Made by a program: the position numbers and the translations under genes. Below, in pieces: positions 1-7,884 of a DNA stretch of 64,000 nt (position 1 is the stretch's first letter; the number at the start of each line of letters is the position of its first letter). A model generated the notes under the pieces. That model was not told the origin of the DNA. It made no database searches and saw only the letters and a list, made by a program, of their open reading frames with translations. This stretch comes from Erythrobacter oryzae (lineage in GTDB: Bacteria; Pseudomonadota; Alphaproteobacteria; Sphingomonadales; Sphingomonadaceae): contig NZ_JASCXI010000002.1 in NCBI RefSeq assembly GCF_030271515.1, forward strand, positions 372,001 through 436,000, in the 5' to 3' direction.

Positions 1-414
1 GCGCTTGATGACAACTGGGATCCGGCACGGGTGCGTGCCAGCCACCACTGTCTGACCCAGGCCGGGCGGATTGAGCGCAACGCGCTCCGCCTCGCGCAGG
101 TCGCTCTGCGGATGCGGGCGGCGGCGCTTCGCCGTAGTCGGCATCTTTCGGGCGAATGGTTCGGCGAACCGGCATGGGAAATGCTTCTCGAACTCTTCAT
201 CCAGTTCTCCGGCGGCGCGCGGGTTTCCACGAAGAGCCTCGCCATCGCCTCGGGCGCACCTGATACCACCGCTTTGCGCGTCATGGACCGGCTCGAGGCC
301 GCAAGGCTCATCGCGCGCTCGCCTTCGCAGACCGACAAGAGGGTCACGCTTGTCAGCCTGACCCGCGAGGGCGTGGTCGCGGTGGGATCGGTGCTGATGG
401 AGGCCGAGATTTAG
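1..414 (+). CDS. MarR-like winged-helix regulator (5' truncated by window edge)
   Basis: The reading frame is open from base 1, so the true start lies outside the window. The C-terminal half reads as a winged helix: a recognition-helix region (TKSLAIASGAPDTTALRVMD), then a wing (ARSPSQTDKRVTLVSLT) typical of MarR-type regulators, where a DxR near the wing tip contacts DNA. This suggests a transcriptional regulator. The protein ends shortly after the wing, so the usual long C-terminal dimerisation helix is short. It is convergent with the membrane gene that ends 10 bases downstream. The target is unknown and the family call rests on the wing alone. Confidence 0.6.
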   Translation, partial: ALDDNWDPARVRASHHCLTQAGRIERNALRLAQVALRMRAAALRRSRHLSGEWFGEPAWEMLLELFIQFSGGARVSTKSLAIASGAPDTTALRVMDRLEAARLIARSPSQTDKRVTLVSLTREGVVAVGSVLMEAEI

Positions 415-424
415 GCTATCTGGC

Positions 425-868
425 TCAAGGCGCTTGGTAAAGGTGCACGCCCCATGCGGCCTCGGGGAAATCGATGAAGCCCAGTCCCGCTGCGCGCGGC
501 AGGAACCACAGGGCGAAGGTGACGAATCCGGCTCCCGCTGCCACGAAAAAGAGGCTGACCGGCCAAGGTGGCCGCCACTGCGATACGGCCAGCACCAATC
601 CGATCCACGCACCGCCGAGGAGCGCAGTGCTGCGCCACAGGGCCGCGAGCGTGAACTTGTCTCCGAACAGCTGTCCGGTGGCGATCGCAAGGACTGCGTA
701 GGCGATGGCCAGCATCGGCAGGGCCCCGGCAAGCCCAGCCCACATGATGGGGCGGCCATCGCGCAACGGGAGCACAACCCCGACGACAATCGGAACCGCG
801 AGCCAGATCGCAACGTGCCAGACGGTCAGCGTGTCCCAGACATAGAGCAGCGGGACGAAGCGGTTCAC
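425..868 (-). CDS. Small four-helix integral membrane protein, unknown function
   Basis: About 147 residues with four strongly hydrophobic stretches (around residues 15-35, 42-65, 80-98 and 105-125), so an inner-membrane protein. I recognise no family motif. I chose the GTG at 868, which overlaps the pdeM stop in a GTGA arrangement and implies translational coupling; a GTG at 883 in the same frame is possible and adds five residues. The coupling to pdeM is the only functional hint. Charged residues are few and confined to loops. Confidence 0.55.
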   Translation of the reverse strand: MNRFVPLLYVWDTLTVWHVAIWLAVPIVVGVVLPLRDGRPIMWAGLAGALPMLAIAYAVLAIATGQLFGDKFTLAALWRSTALLGGAWIGLVLAVSQWRPPWPVSLFFVAAGAGFVTFALWFLPRAAGLGFIDFPEAAWGVHLYQAP

Positions 869-1572
869 GCCGCCGCCTGCCACAGCGGGAAGCGCGCGAT
901 GCGGCCCGATGCGGGCATCAGCGCCTCGATCCTTGCCGCCGGTTGCAGCGCGCCGAGGATCTCGGGGTGGCCAGCGTCGAGCCCTCCGGTGAGGGTGCCG
1001 AAGGCGGGGAGGATCATGCGCTCGGCCCCGCCTTGGTTGCGGCCCATCACCGCACAGGGGCGGGCGATGTGGCGGTTCTTCACGTTCACCCGCAGCTTGG
1101 GGTGGTAGTGGCCCGAGAGTTCAGGCGCGGTCTCTCCGGCGCGGGCCTCGTGGCGCAGGGTGACGCCGCCGAGCACCAGCTCGGGCACGATTGTCCCGCC
1201 GAAGCCGCGCGGCAATTCCTCGTCATGGTTGCCGGTGATCCACACCCAGTCGAGCGCGCGGGTCAGGGCTTCCAGCATCCCGGTGCAATGCGCGTCGAGC
1301 CGCAGCGCGCCTGCATCGTCGTGGAAATTGTCGCCCAGCGTGATGACCCGGCGCGCGCCCGTCACCTTCACGGCATCGGCGAGCCGCTCGAGCGTGTCGC
1401 GGCTGTCATAGGGCGGGAGCATCTGGCCCCTCGCGGCAAACCAGCTCGCCTTCTCCAGGTGCAGGTCGGCGACCAGCAGCGCACGCTCGGCCGGCCAGTA
1501 GAGCGCGCGGCCGCTCCCAAGCGCAAGCTCGTGTCCGGCGAAGGGGAAGGGGGCGAACATAGCGCGAACCAT
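865..1572 (-). CDS. pdeM: Ligase-associated DNA-repair metallophosphoesterase PdeM
   Basis: A calcineurin-like phosphoesterase of about 235 residues. Metal-binding motifs appear in order: ADLHLE near the N-terminus, GDNFHD, GNHDEE and SGHYHPK. This order and the length match the PdeM endonuclease family, normally linked to the LHR helicase, exonuclease and ATP-dependent ligase set of bacterial DNA-damage repair (family knowledge); those partners are not in this window. The start at 1572 is preceded by a purine-rich GGGAGGG ribosome site; a second ATG at 1560 is also possible. It is divergent from hemF and coupled to the downstream membrane gene. Confidence 0.85.
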   Translation of the reverse strand: MVRAMFAPFPFAGHELALGSGRALYWPAERALLVADLHLEKASWFAARGQMLPPYDSRDTLERLADAVKVTGARRVITLGDNFHDDAGALRLDAHCTGMLEALTRALDWVWITGNHDEELPRGFGGTIVPELVLGGVTLRHEARAGETAPELSGHYHPKLRVNVKNRHIARPCAVMGRNQGGAERMILPAFGTLTGGLDAGHPEILGALQPAARIEALMPASGRIARFPLWQAAA

Positions 1573-1686
1573 GCCCTCCCTCTGCCGCCAATTCCGCCGC
1601 TTGGCAACACTTGGCGACACGGCAAAGTCAGGGTTGCGGCCCGCGCGCCTTCGCCTATGGTGCGCGAAGATTACGGACGGGGATGT

Positions 1687-2544
1687 ATGACGGACTGGAC
1701 ACCTTACACGGACCGCGCGCGCGTGTGGTTCGAGACTTTGCGCGATGACATCTGCGCCGAATTCGAGGCCATCGAGCGCGAGGCGGGCTCGGACGCCGCG
1801 TTTCAATACACCCCCTGGCAGCGCGAGGAGGAGGGCAACCCCGACCCGGGCGGCGGCACGCAGGGGCTGATGAAGGGCAAGGTGTTCGAGAAGGTCGGGG
1901 TCAACGTTTCGACCGTGCGCGGCAGCTTTGCCAAGGAATTTGCAGGCTCGATCAACGGGGCGAGCGCCGAGGCGCCGGGCTTCGTCGCCACCGGCATCAG
2001 CCTTGTCGCGCACATGGCCAACCCGCACGTGCCCGCCGTCCACATGAACACCCGCTTCCTCACCACCACCAAGGCATGGTTCGGCGGCGGCGCAGACCTC
2101 AATCCGCCGCTCCCCTATGCCGAGGACACCGAGCAGTTCCACACCGCGATGCGCGCCGCCTGCGATCCGCACAACGAAACCTATTACGAGCGGTATTCCA
2201 AGTGGGCGGAGGAGTATTTCTACATCCCCCACCGCAAGGTCCACCGCGGCGTGGGCGGGCTGTTCTGCGACCATCTCGAATGCCCCGACGATGCCGCATG
2301 GGAGCGCAACTTCGCCTTCATCCAGGACATCGGCAAGCAGTTCCTCGAGGTCTTCCCCGCGATCGTGAGGAAGCGGATGAACCAGCCCTTCGATACGGCG
2401 GACGAGGCGCAGATGTTCGAATACCGCGGCCGCTACGCCGAGTTCAACCTCGTCTACGACCGCGGCACGATCTTCGGCCTCAAGACCGGCGGCAATATCG
2501 ACGCGATCCTGATGAGCCTGCCGCCGCGCGCGACGTGGTCCTAA
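1687..2544 (+). CDS. hemF: Oxygen-dependent coproporphyrinogen III oxidase
   Basis: HemF converts coproporphyrinogen III to protoporphyrinogen IX with O2, a late step of haem biosynthesis in the cytoplasm. The 285-residue length is normal. Diagnostic segments are visible: GVNVSTVRG, the HMNTRF block, WFGGGADLNPP, YKW-like KWAEEYFYIPHR, GVGGLFCDHL and the C-terminal GRYAEFNLVYDRGT followed by a SLPP motif. The ATG at 1687 has GGACGGGGA just upstream. It is monocistronic: it stands between the divergent pdeM and the convergent small secreted gene. A haem-using oxygenic lifestyle fits the cytochrome and haemoglobin genes elsewhere in the window. Confidence 0.96.
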   Translation: MTDWTPYTDRARVWFETLRDDICAEFEAIEREAGSDAAFQYTPWQREEEGNPDPGGGTQGLMKGKVFEKVGVNVSTVRGSFAKEFAGSINGASAEAPGFVATGISLVAHMANPHVPAVHMNTRFLTTTKAWFGGGADLNPPLPYAEDTEQFHTAMRAACDPHNETYYERYSKWAEEYFYIPHRKVHRGVGGLFCDHLECPDDAAWERNFAFIQDIGKQFLEVFPAIVRKRMNQPFDTADEAQMFEYRGRYAEFNLVYDRGTIFGLKTGGNIDAILMSLPPRATWS

Positions 2545-2622
2545 GGCGCACGTTGGTCAAGCAGCGCTGAAATAGCCACCAGAGCACGTTGTGCGCATCC
2601 ACTGGCGATCCCCGTCAGGATG

Positions 2623-2650
2623 GCGCTGGCGTCGCGTGCGACGCCAGCGC
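2623..2650. terminator. Perfect 13-bp GC-rich hairpin between convergent genes
   Basis: GCGCTGGCGTCGC (2623-2635) is followed after two bases by its exact reverse complement (2638-2650). It sits between the convergent hemF and the small secreted gene, the expected place for a bidirectional terminator. Neither side has a clear T-run, so it may act as an RNA-stabilising or Rho-assisted terminator instead. Confidence 0.55.
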
Positions 2651-2663
2651 GGGTGGTAGCCGA

Positions 2664-2888
2664 TCAGACGTTGGGATCGGGGAAAGAGTCGATCTCGGTG
2701 CAGAGCACGGTCGACGTGGTGGTCCGCGGCCCGCCAGGGCCTTCGGCGGTACGGGTCTCGCACAGATACATCGTGCAAGTGCCGAAGCGGCACGAGGTGT
2801 AGACATAGGACCCGTAGGCCATTGCTGCCGAAGGGGCGACAGCAGTCGCCAGACCGAGGCCGAGCAGGGCCATGTTCTTCAACTTCAT
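2664..2888 (-). CDS. Small secreted cysteine-containing protein, unknown function
   Basis: A 74-residue protein with a clear Sec signal peptide: MKLKNM start, hydrophobic core, cleavage expected after AMA near residue 23. The mature part of about 50 residues carries four cysteines (SCRFGTC, LCETR, VLCTE), suggesting two disulfides in the periplasm or outside the cell, and is rich in Thr, Ser and Gly. I do not recognise a family. The start is supported by AAAGGATC 6-12 bases upstream, and that ribosome site lies in one arm of a strong inverted repeat (2895-2934). It may be one of the small exported proteins controlled by stress, but this is inference. Confidence 0.6.
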   Translation of the reverse strand: MKLKNMALLGLGLATAVAPSAAMAYGSYVYTSCRFGTCTMYLCETRTAEGPGGPRTTTSTVLCTEIDSFPDPNV

Positions 2889-2894
2889 ATGCGA

Positions 2895-2934
2895 TCCTTT
2901 CGAAGGTCTGCCGGAATAGGCAGAACCGAAAGGA
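2895..2934 (-). promoter_or_regulatory. Leader hairpin masking the ribosome site of the small secreted gene
   Basis: TCCTTTCG (2895-2902) pairs exactly with CGAAAGGA (2927-2934), and inside it TCTGCC (2907-2912) pairs with GGCAGA (2919-2924) around a 6-base loop. In minus-strand RNA the arm nearest the start codon contains the AAAGGA ribosome site. Caveat: a TTGACA box at 2958-2953 could place a transcript start inside the palindrome, in which case it would act as a DNA operator rather than an RNA switch. Confidence 0.5.
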
Positions 2935-3282
2935 TGAGGGATGACCTCGGCCTGTCAATAACCTTTTGAAAAATATAATAATATTGCCGAATTGAGGTGT
3001 GAATTTTCCACGTCTCGAATGATCGTTTCACTTACCACGAATGCAAGTCAAAACAACGGGCAAGCCCCCGGGATGTTCCAGCTCCGGGAAAGAATTCCTG
3101 TTATATTACATTAGTTTACGAGACTCCCGAATCATCAGTGATAGGATCCGGCGTGACAAAGCCGTCTGCCTGATTGCGCGCCGTCGCTTGAACAAGTCAT
3201 CATCCGCCATGAGCGGTTCATGGACGGATTGCCTAGGCACTTAACCCTTGCAGCTTGGGCAGGGGGAGGACACATTCGGATC
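2935..3282. other. AT-rich intergenic region with divergent promoters
   Basis: No convincing gene. The stretch from about 2950 to 3150 is far less GC-rich than its surroundings (for example AAATATAATAATATT near 2970-2985). On the minus strand a TTGACA box lies at 2958-2953, suitable for the small secreted gene. The right side must hold the rsh promoter; AGGGGGAGGA at 3261-3270 is the probable rsh ribosome site. A 67-codon frame at 3041-3244 has no homologue I know and unusual composition. Confidence 0.5.
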
Positions 3283-5373
3283 ATGCTGCGCCAGTACGAA
3301 CTCGTCGAAAAAGTCCTCGATTACGACCCTGACGCCGACGAGGCGATGCTCAACCGTGCCTATGTCTATACCGTGCAGAAGCATGGGAGCCAGAAGCGCG
3401 CCTCGGGCGACCCCTATTTCTCGCACCCCGTCGAAGTCGCGGGGCTGATGACCGACCTGAAGCTCGACCAGGCCACCATCATCACCGCGCTGCTCCACGA
3501 TACGGTGGAAGACACCCTCGCCACGATCGAGGACGTCGAGCTGCATTTCGGCTCCGAGGTCGCGCGGCTGGTGGACGGGGTCACCAAGCTCTCCAAGATC
3601 GAGGCCATGCCCGAGAACGAGCGCGCGGCGGAGAACCTGCGCAAGTTCCTGCTCGCCATGTCCGAGGACATCCGCGTCCTGCTGGTCAAGCTCGCCGACC
3701 GCCTCCACAACATGCGCACGCTCCACTTCATCAAGAACCCCGAGAAGCGCAAGCGCATCGCGCGCGAGACGATGGACATCTACGCCCCCCTCGCCGAGCG
3801 GGTGGGGATGTACGAATACATGCACGAGATGCAGGCGCTGGCCTTCCGCGAGCTGGAGCCCGAGGCCCACGCCACCATCACCGGGCGGCTCGAACAGCTG
3901 CGCTCGCAGGACGGCGGGCAGGTCGATGCGATTGCCTTGAAAATCAAGCAACGCCTCGCCGAAGCGGGGCTCAAGGTCGAGGTCTACGGGCGCGAGAAGC
4001 ACCCCTATTCGATCTGGCACAAGATGGCCGAGCGCCATGTCAGCTTCGAACAGGTCACCGACATCATGGCTTTCCGCGTCCTGACCGAGAGCGACGAGGA
4101 CTGCTACCGCGCATTGGGCATCCTCCACACCACCTGGCAGTTCCTGCCCGGGCGCTTCAAGGACTACATCTCGACGCCCAAGTCGAACGGCTACCGCTCC
4201 TTGCACACCTCGCTGATGTACGAGAATTCGATGCGGGTGGAGGTGCAGGTGCGCACGCGCGAGATGCACCGCACCAACGAATTCGGCCTCGCCGCGCACT
4301 GGGCCTACAAGCAGGGCGACAAGCCCGACGGGGCGGTGGGCTGGCTGCGCGACCTCATCGAGATCGTCGATGCCAGCCACGATGCCGAGGAGCTGCTCGA
4401 GCACACCCGCATGGCGATCTACCAGGATCGCATCTTCGCCTTCACCCCCAAGGGCGCGCTGTTCCAGCTACCCAAGGGGGCGACGGCGGTGGACTTCGCC
4501 TTTGCGGTCCATACCAATCTCGGGCTGCAAACGGCGGGCGTGAAGATCAACGGCCGCCACATGCCGCTGCGCACGCCGCTCGCCAATGGCGATGTGGTGG
4601 AGATCATCAAGAACCCCCACGCGAGCCCGCAGCTGTCGTGGCTCGCCTTCGTCGTCACCGGCAAGGCGCGCGCGGCGGTGCGCCGCGCGGTGCGGATGAA
4701 GGAGCGCGACGAGGTCGCGGCGATCGGCTCGAAACTGTTCGACGAGATCTCCGCCCGCGTGCCCGCCCGCATCGGCAAGAAGGCGATCCGCGCCGCGGTC
4801 GAACGGCTCGGCATGGAAGAGCCAGACGACCTCATGTACGCGATCGGCGCGGCCAAGATCACCGACCGCGAGGTGATGGAGGCGCTGGTCCCCGGCTGCA
4901 CCGCGGGGATCGAGGAGGACGAGCACTGGGAACGCCGCGAGCGCGCGATCTCGATTACCGGCCTCACCCCCGGCGTCGCCTTCGACCTTGCCCCGTGCTG
5001 CCACCCCGTCCCCGGCGACCGCATCGTCGGCATCCGCCGCAAGGGCGAACCGGTGCTGGTCCACGCGATCGATTGCATGGAACTCGCAAGCGGGGTCGAC
5101 AGCGACTGGATCGACCTTGCCTGGGGCAAGCAATCGGTCGGCGCCACGGGCCAGCTCTCGGTGACGATCTACGACCGGCTCGGCACGCTCGCCGAAATGG
5201 CGGGCATTTTCGCGCAGAACAAGGCCAACATCATCACCCTGATGCAGGCGCAGATCGACCATCCTTTCGTGACCTATGACGTCGAGGTCGAGGTGGAGGA
5301 TGTGGGGCATTTGAACCGCATCGTCTCGGCCCTGCGCGCGAGCGACGCGGTGGCGCAGGCGGAACGGCAATAG
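3283..5373 (+). CDS. rsh: Bifunctional (p)ppGpp synthetase/hydrolase (RelA/SpoT homologue)
   Basis: Controls the alarmone (p)ppGpp in the stringent response. The 696-residue protein has the full long-RSH order: an HD hydrolase domain with intact HDTVED (residues 72-77), a synthetase domain with FKDYIS, PKSNGYRSLHT and the QVRT segment, a TGS domain near residues 390-450 (FTPKGALFQLPKGATAVDFA), a conserved CCHPVPGD motif, and a C-terminal ACT domain (SVTIYDRLGTLAEMAGIF). Both active sites look intact, as expected for the single bifunctional Rsh of alphaproteobacteria. I chose ATG 3283 (MLRQYELVEKV), the usual family start, rather than the upstream in-frame ATG at 3220. The glyoxalase-fold gene follows after one base. 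Confidence 0.96.
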   Translation: MLRQYELVEKVLDYDPDADEAMLNRAYVYTVQKHGSQKRASGDPYFSHPVEVAGLMTDLKLDQATIITALLHDTVEDTLATIEDVELHFGSEVARLVDGVTKLSKIEAMPENERAAENLRKFLLAMSEDIRVLLVKLADRLHNMRTLHFIKNPEKRKRIARETMDIYAPLAERVGMYEYMHEMQALAFRELEPEAHATITGRLEQLRSQDGGQVDAIALKIKQRLAEAGLKVEVYGREKHPYSIWHKMAERHVSFEQVTDIMAFRVLTESDEDCYRALGILHTTWQFLPGRFKDYISTPKSNGYRSLHTSLMYENSMRVEVQVRTREMHRTNEFGLAAHWAYKQGDKPDGAVGWLRDLIEIVDASHDAEELLEHTRMAIYQDRIFAFTPKGALFQLPKGATAVDFAFAVHTNLGLQTAGVKINGRHMPLRTPLANGDVVEIIKNPHASPQLSWLAFVVTGKARAAVRRAVRMKERDEVAAIGSKLFDEISARVPARIGKKAIRAAVERLGMEEPDDLMYAIGAAKITDREVMEALVPGCTAGIEEDEHWERRERAISITGLTPGVAFDLAPCCHPVPGDRIVGIRRKGEPVLVHAIDCMELASGVDSDWIDLAWGKQSVGATGQLSVTIYDRLGTLAEMAGIFAQNKANIITLMQAQIDHPFVTYDVEVEVEDVGHLNRIVSALRASDAVAQAERQ

Positions 5374-5374
5374 G

Positions 5375-5734
5375 GTGGGCGTCGTCGGGCTCGACCACGT
5401 CCAGCTCGCGATCCCCGCGGGCGGCGAGGACCGCGCGCGGTGGTTTTTCGCCGGGTTGCTCGGCATGACCGAGGTGCCCAAGCCCGCCAATCTTTCGCCC
5501 AGCGGCTGCTGGTTCACCGGCGGGAGCATGGCGCTGCACATCGGCGTCGACCCCGATTTCCGCCCCGCGAAAAAGGCGCATCCCGCCCTGCTGGTCGACG
5601 ACCTCGCGGGACTTCGCGCCCGGCTTGCCGAGGCGGGCTGCGTGATCCACGAAGACAAGCCGGTCGCTGGCTACGCGCGGTTCTTTACCGAAGACCCCTT
5701 CGGCAACCGCATCGAGCTGATGGAGCGGGTGTAG
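5375..5734 (+). CDS. VOC (glyoxalase/bleomycin-resistance) superfamily protein
   Basis: A 119-residue single VOC module: beta-alpha-beta-beta-beta start at GLDHVQLAIPAG, metal-site region LHIGVD, and the C-terminal FTEDPFGNRIELME that is the family signature (the Glu is a metal ligand). VOC proteins are dimeric metal-dependent lyases, isomerases or dioxygenases; no specific substrate can be named. It begins with GTG one base after the rsh stop, so the two are co-transcribed. An interspersed palindromic repeat lies directly downstream. Confidence 0.85.
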   Translation: MGVVGLDHVQLAIPAGGEDRARWFFAGLLGMTEVPKPANLSPSGCWFTGGSMALHIGVDPDFRPAKKAHPALLVDDLAGLRARLAEAGCVIHEDKPVAGYARFFTEDPFGNRIELMERV

Positions 5735-5744
5735 CCTTCACGTG

Positions 5745-5887
5745 CCTCCCCGTTCCGCAGGAATGGGGAGGGGGACCGCCCGCGCAGCGGGTGGTGGAGG
5801 GGTCAGGGTTTCAGCGCTGATACCCCTCCGTCAGCGCCTTGCGGCGCTGCCACCTCCCCATCCCGGATCAAGTCCGGGACGGGGAGG
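5745..5887. repeat. Interspersed palindromic repeat (REP/MITE-like)
   Basis: About 143 bases of nested inverted repeats: CCTCCCCGTTCC / GGAATGGGGAGG (5745-5771), GACCGCCCGC / GCGGGTGGT (5774-5792), CAGCGC palindromes, and CACCTCCCC...GGGGAGG around ATCCCGGAT...GTCCGGGAC (5851-5887). Elements of this build are scattered through many Sphingomonadales genomes (from memory). Only one copy is present in this window. It lies between the convergent VOC and DUF1905 genes, where it can serve as a transcription end for both. Confidence 0.75.
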
Positions 5888-5898
5888 GACTTGGGGCG

Positions 5899-6204
5899 TT
5901 ACAGCACCCGCAGCACCACCTCGACCATCATCCCCTCCGCCAGCTCTTCGGCGAGGCGCACCGGCTTCCTGATCGGCAGCGTCCACGCGCCCGCCTTGGC
6001 GTTGAGCTTTGTGCTCCACACGCTCGCCCCGATGCGCGCTTCGACCCTCACCGCCCCGAACGCGCGCTTGCCGCCGTCCGCGAGCGTGATCGCCGCGACC
6101 TCGGCATTGGCGGCGTCGGGCAGGGCGACGAAATAGGCCGGATCGAAGCCCTCTTCGATGAAGACCGTCTCGACGGTGCCTGCGAAGCGGATATCACGGC
6201 TCAT
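5899..6204 (-). CDS. DUF1905 domain protein
   Basis: A 101-residue single-domain protein that matches the DUF1905 pattern: F-G-V-E-x(n)-Y-F-V-A-LP, a central VRVEARIGASVWSTKL and a C-terminal LPIRKPVRLAEELAEGMMVEV. The fold is a small beta-barrel of unknown biochemical role, often found fused or beside bacteriocin-protection (YdeI/OmdA-like) proteins. No partner gene is adjacent here. The stop is 12 bases from the palindromic repeat, and the start ATG (6204) opens into a 270-base gap shared with the PPIase 3' end. Confidence 0.8.
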   Translation of the reverse strand: MSRDIRFAGTVETVFIEEGFDPAYFVALPDAANAEVAAITLADGGKRAFGAVRVEARIGASVWSTKLNAKAGAWTLPIRKPVRLAEELAEGMMVEVVLRVL

Positions 6205-6359
6205 GCGGCGGCGCGCCGCACGGGCACGAACAGGGGCTGATCGCGGCGTTTCCTACAGGGCGATGGTGCGGTATTGGTGGCGGCGGCTCTTTCGCATCGT
6301 CCGGCTGACCTTACCCCGCAAAAGCGCCCGCGCGCGGCTCGTGCAGCGCGAGTTTTTGT

Positions 6360-6473
6360 GTGAACTTCGATTTTGCGCTTCAACGCCATGAAATACCGGG
6401 AGAATTCCTGTAGGAATGCATGTTTTGCAATGTGAACTTTGTGAACTTCACAAGATTCTTGCGCGGCGTTGAA
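6360..6473. repeat. Intergenic element with GTGAACTT direct repeats and inverted ends
   Basis: GTGAACTT occurs at 6360-6367, 6432-6439 and 6441-6448. Within the same 114 bases TTCAACGCC (6379-6387) is exactly inverted as GGCGTTGAA (6465-6473), and ATTCCTGTAGGAAT (6404-6417) is a near-perfect palindrome. The stretch is relatively AT-rich and non-coding, between the DUF1905 gene start and the PPIase stop. It could be a regulatory region, a decayed mobile fragment or a structured RNA. Confidence 0.4.
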
Positions 6474-6474
6474 A

Positions 6475-7518
6475 TCACTGCGCCACCCGCCGTACCGGCA
6501 CCTTGACGTTGCAGATATCCGCGCGGCCCGCGGGCACGATGAAGAACGGATCGCGGCGGTTGGCGATGGCCTCGGCATAGCGGTCGAAGGTGGCGCTGTC
6601 GGTCGAAAGGTATTCGAAGCGCGGTTGCTCGCCCGCAGGCAGATCGCTCGCCACCCGCACAGTCAGGATCGGCGTGCGCTTTGCTGCTTCCTCGGCAGTA
6701 TAGAACCCGAGATCGCCCGATCCGCGCGGCAGCGAGGAGAGGTGATGCATCCCCTCGATCACCCGACCGACCAGCGCGATATTGCGATCGAGGTGGCGCG
6801 GCGCATGGCCGATCACGGTATAAAGCTCCGCGCCCGAGCCGGTGTCGGGGGAGTAATTCCGCCCAACACCGACCATGCCGTAGCAATGGGTGGGCCATGC
6901 GCTTCTGACTTCCAACTGCGGATCTTTGCGCAGGTCTCGCTTGGAAAATCTGCCGCGGTCCAATTGAACGCCTACCGGCCACCCTGAAACAAAGCCGGTC
7001 GCAGATGCAAAGGCATCGTCTCGGTTCAGATGGTCGATATGGGGTTCATGTGAGACCGGGTAACGATCGCCGCCGACAAGCATGATGTGTTCGACGCCCG
7101 CGATATACTCCGCCTCCGTCATCACCTTCAGCCCCTTGGGCAGCGACTTCGGCTTTCCCGTTGCCTCGGGATTGTCGTAATTCGGATCGCCCCACTGGGT
7201 GACGTAATTGTCCTGCACCCGGTTGACCGAAATGCCGTCATACCATTTGGCGCGCGCGAAGAGGCGGATGTTGTGGATCCAGCCCTGCGAGAAGGGGGCG
7301 GGCATCAGTTGGATGACGACCGTGCGGGGCTTCCCATCGGCATCCGGCGCGAGGGTCATCACCAGCAGGTCCTCGGCCGGGATCGCCTTCCAGTCGCTCT
7401 TGGGCGCGGCGGCGACGATTTCGGAGGGGGCAAGCGCCGCCGGCTTTGCGGCCTCCTCAGCAGAAAGCGGCAGCGTCAGGGCGAGGGCGGCCGAAGCAGC
7501 AAGCAGTGCGGTTCTCAT
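6475..7518 (-). CDS. Exported cyclophilin-type peptidylprolyl isomerase
   Basis: A 347-residue protein with a signal peptide (MRTALLAASAALALTLPLSA) that carries a divergent cyclophilin domain: MTLAPDADGKPRTVVIQLMP followed by F-Q-W-IHNIRLFARAKWYDG, where cyclophilins have F-V-x-N-F-x-x-L, and later HCYGMVGVGRN in place of G-x-x-x-MA-N and GRVIEGMHHL matching FGRVVEGM. It should catalyse prolyl isomerisation of proteins in the periplasm. I chose the ATG at 7518 because it starts the signal peptide; a longer frame runs upstream to 7569. The domain has insertions, including a tryptophan- and proline-rich stretch near residues 90-130. A hairpin CCCCTTTT/AAAAGGGG lies just upstream (7556-7593). 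Confidence 0.8.
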   Translation of the reverse strand: MRTALLAASAALALTLPLSAEEAAKPAALAPSEIVAAAPKSDWKAIPAEDLLVMTLAPDADGKPRTVVIQLMPAPFSQGWIHNIRLFARAKWYDGISVNRVQDNYVTQWGDPNYDNPEATGKPKSLPKGLKVMTEAEYIAGVEHIMLVGGDRYPVSHEPHIDHLNRDDAFASATGFVSGWPVGVQLDRGRFSKRDLRKDPQLEVRSAWPTHCYGMVGVGRNYSPDTGSGAELYTVIGHAPRHLDRNIALVGRVIEGMHHLSSLPRGSGDLGFYTAEEAAKRTPILTVRVASDLPAGEQPRFEYLSTDSATFDRYAEAIANRRDPFFIVPAGRADICNVKVPVRRVAQ

Positions 7519-7793
7519 GGCGAGCGGTGTGCCACACTCGACCGCAAACCAAAAACCCCTTTTCCGCACGCAAAGGGGAGCGCGAAAAAGGGGCTCTTGT
7601 GGCCGCGTTCGCAGGGAATGCCGGATCCGCGCAGCGCTGGCCGTGGCGACTCTAATACCACGATTTCGCTATCCGGCCAAACCGCCCCGCCTTGCGCACC
7701 CGCGCGTTCGCCGCTATCGGCGCGGGCTTGCTTCCTCAAGCACCCGCATCCCGCGCTCAAGCAGCGAAGCGGTAGCGCCACAAGGGAGCCTGC

Positions 7794-7884
7794 GGAGCAG
7801 TGGCCGAGTGGTCGAAGGCGCACGCCTGGAAAGTGTGTATACGGCAAAACCGTATCGAGGGTTCGAATCCCTCCTGCTCCGCCA
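7794..7884 (+). tRNA. tRNA-Ser(GGA)
   Basis: A 91-base class II tRNA. The acceptor stem pairs GGAGCAG (7794-7800) with CTGCTCC (7874-7880), followed by discriminator G and an encoded CCA. The anticodon loop is CTGGAAA closed by CACGC/GTGTG, giving anticodon GGA at 7828-7830. A long variable arm (GTATACGGCAAAACCGTATC region) and a GGTTCGAATCC T-loop are clear. It reads UCC and UCU serine codons. A 7-bp inverted repeat CCCTTGA/TCAAGGG (7888-7920) follows directly and may end transcription. Confidence 0.97.

Noticed and set aside
1573..2274. Upstream extension of pdeM to 2274
   Set aside because: It lies antisense to hemF and has no phosphoesterase homology; the ATG at 1572 has its own ribosome site.
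3041..3244. Small plus-strand frame before rsh
   Set aside because: Unusual composition, no recognisable motif, and in the AT-rich promoter region.
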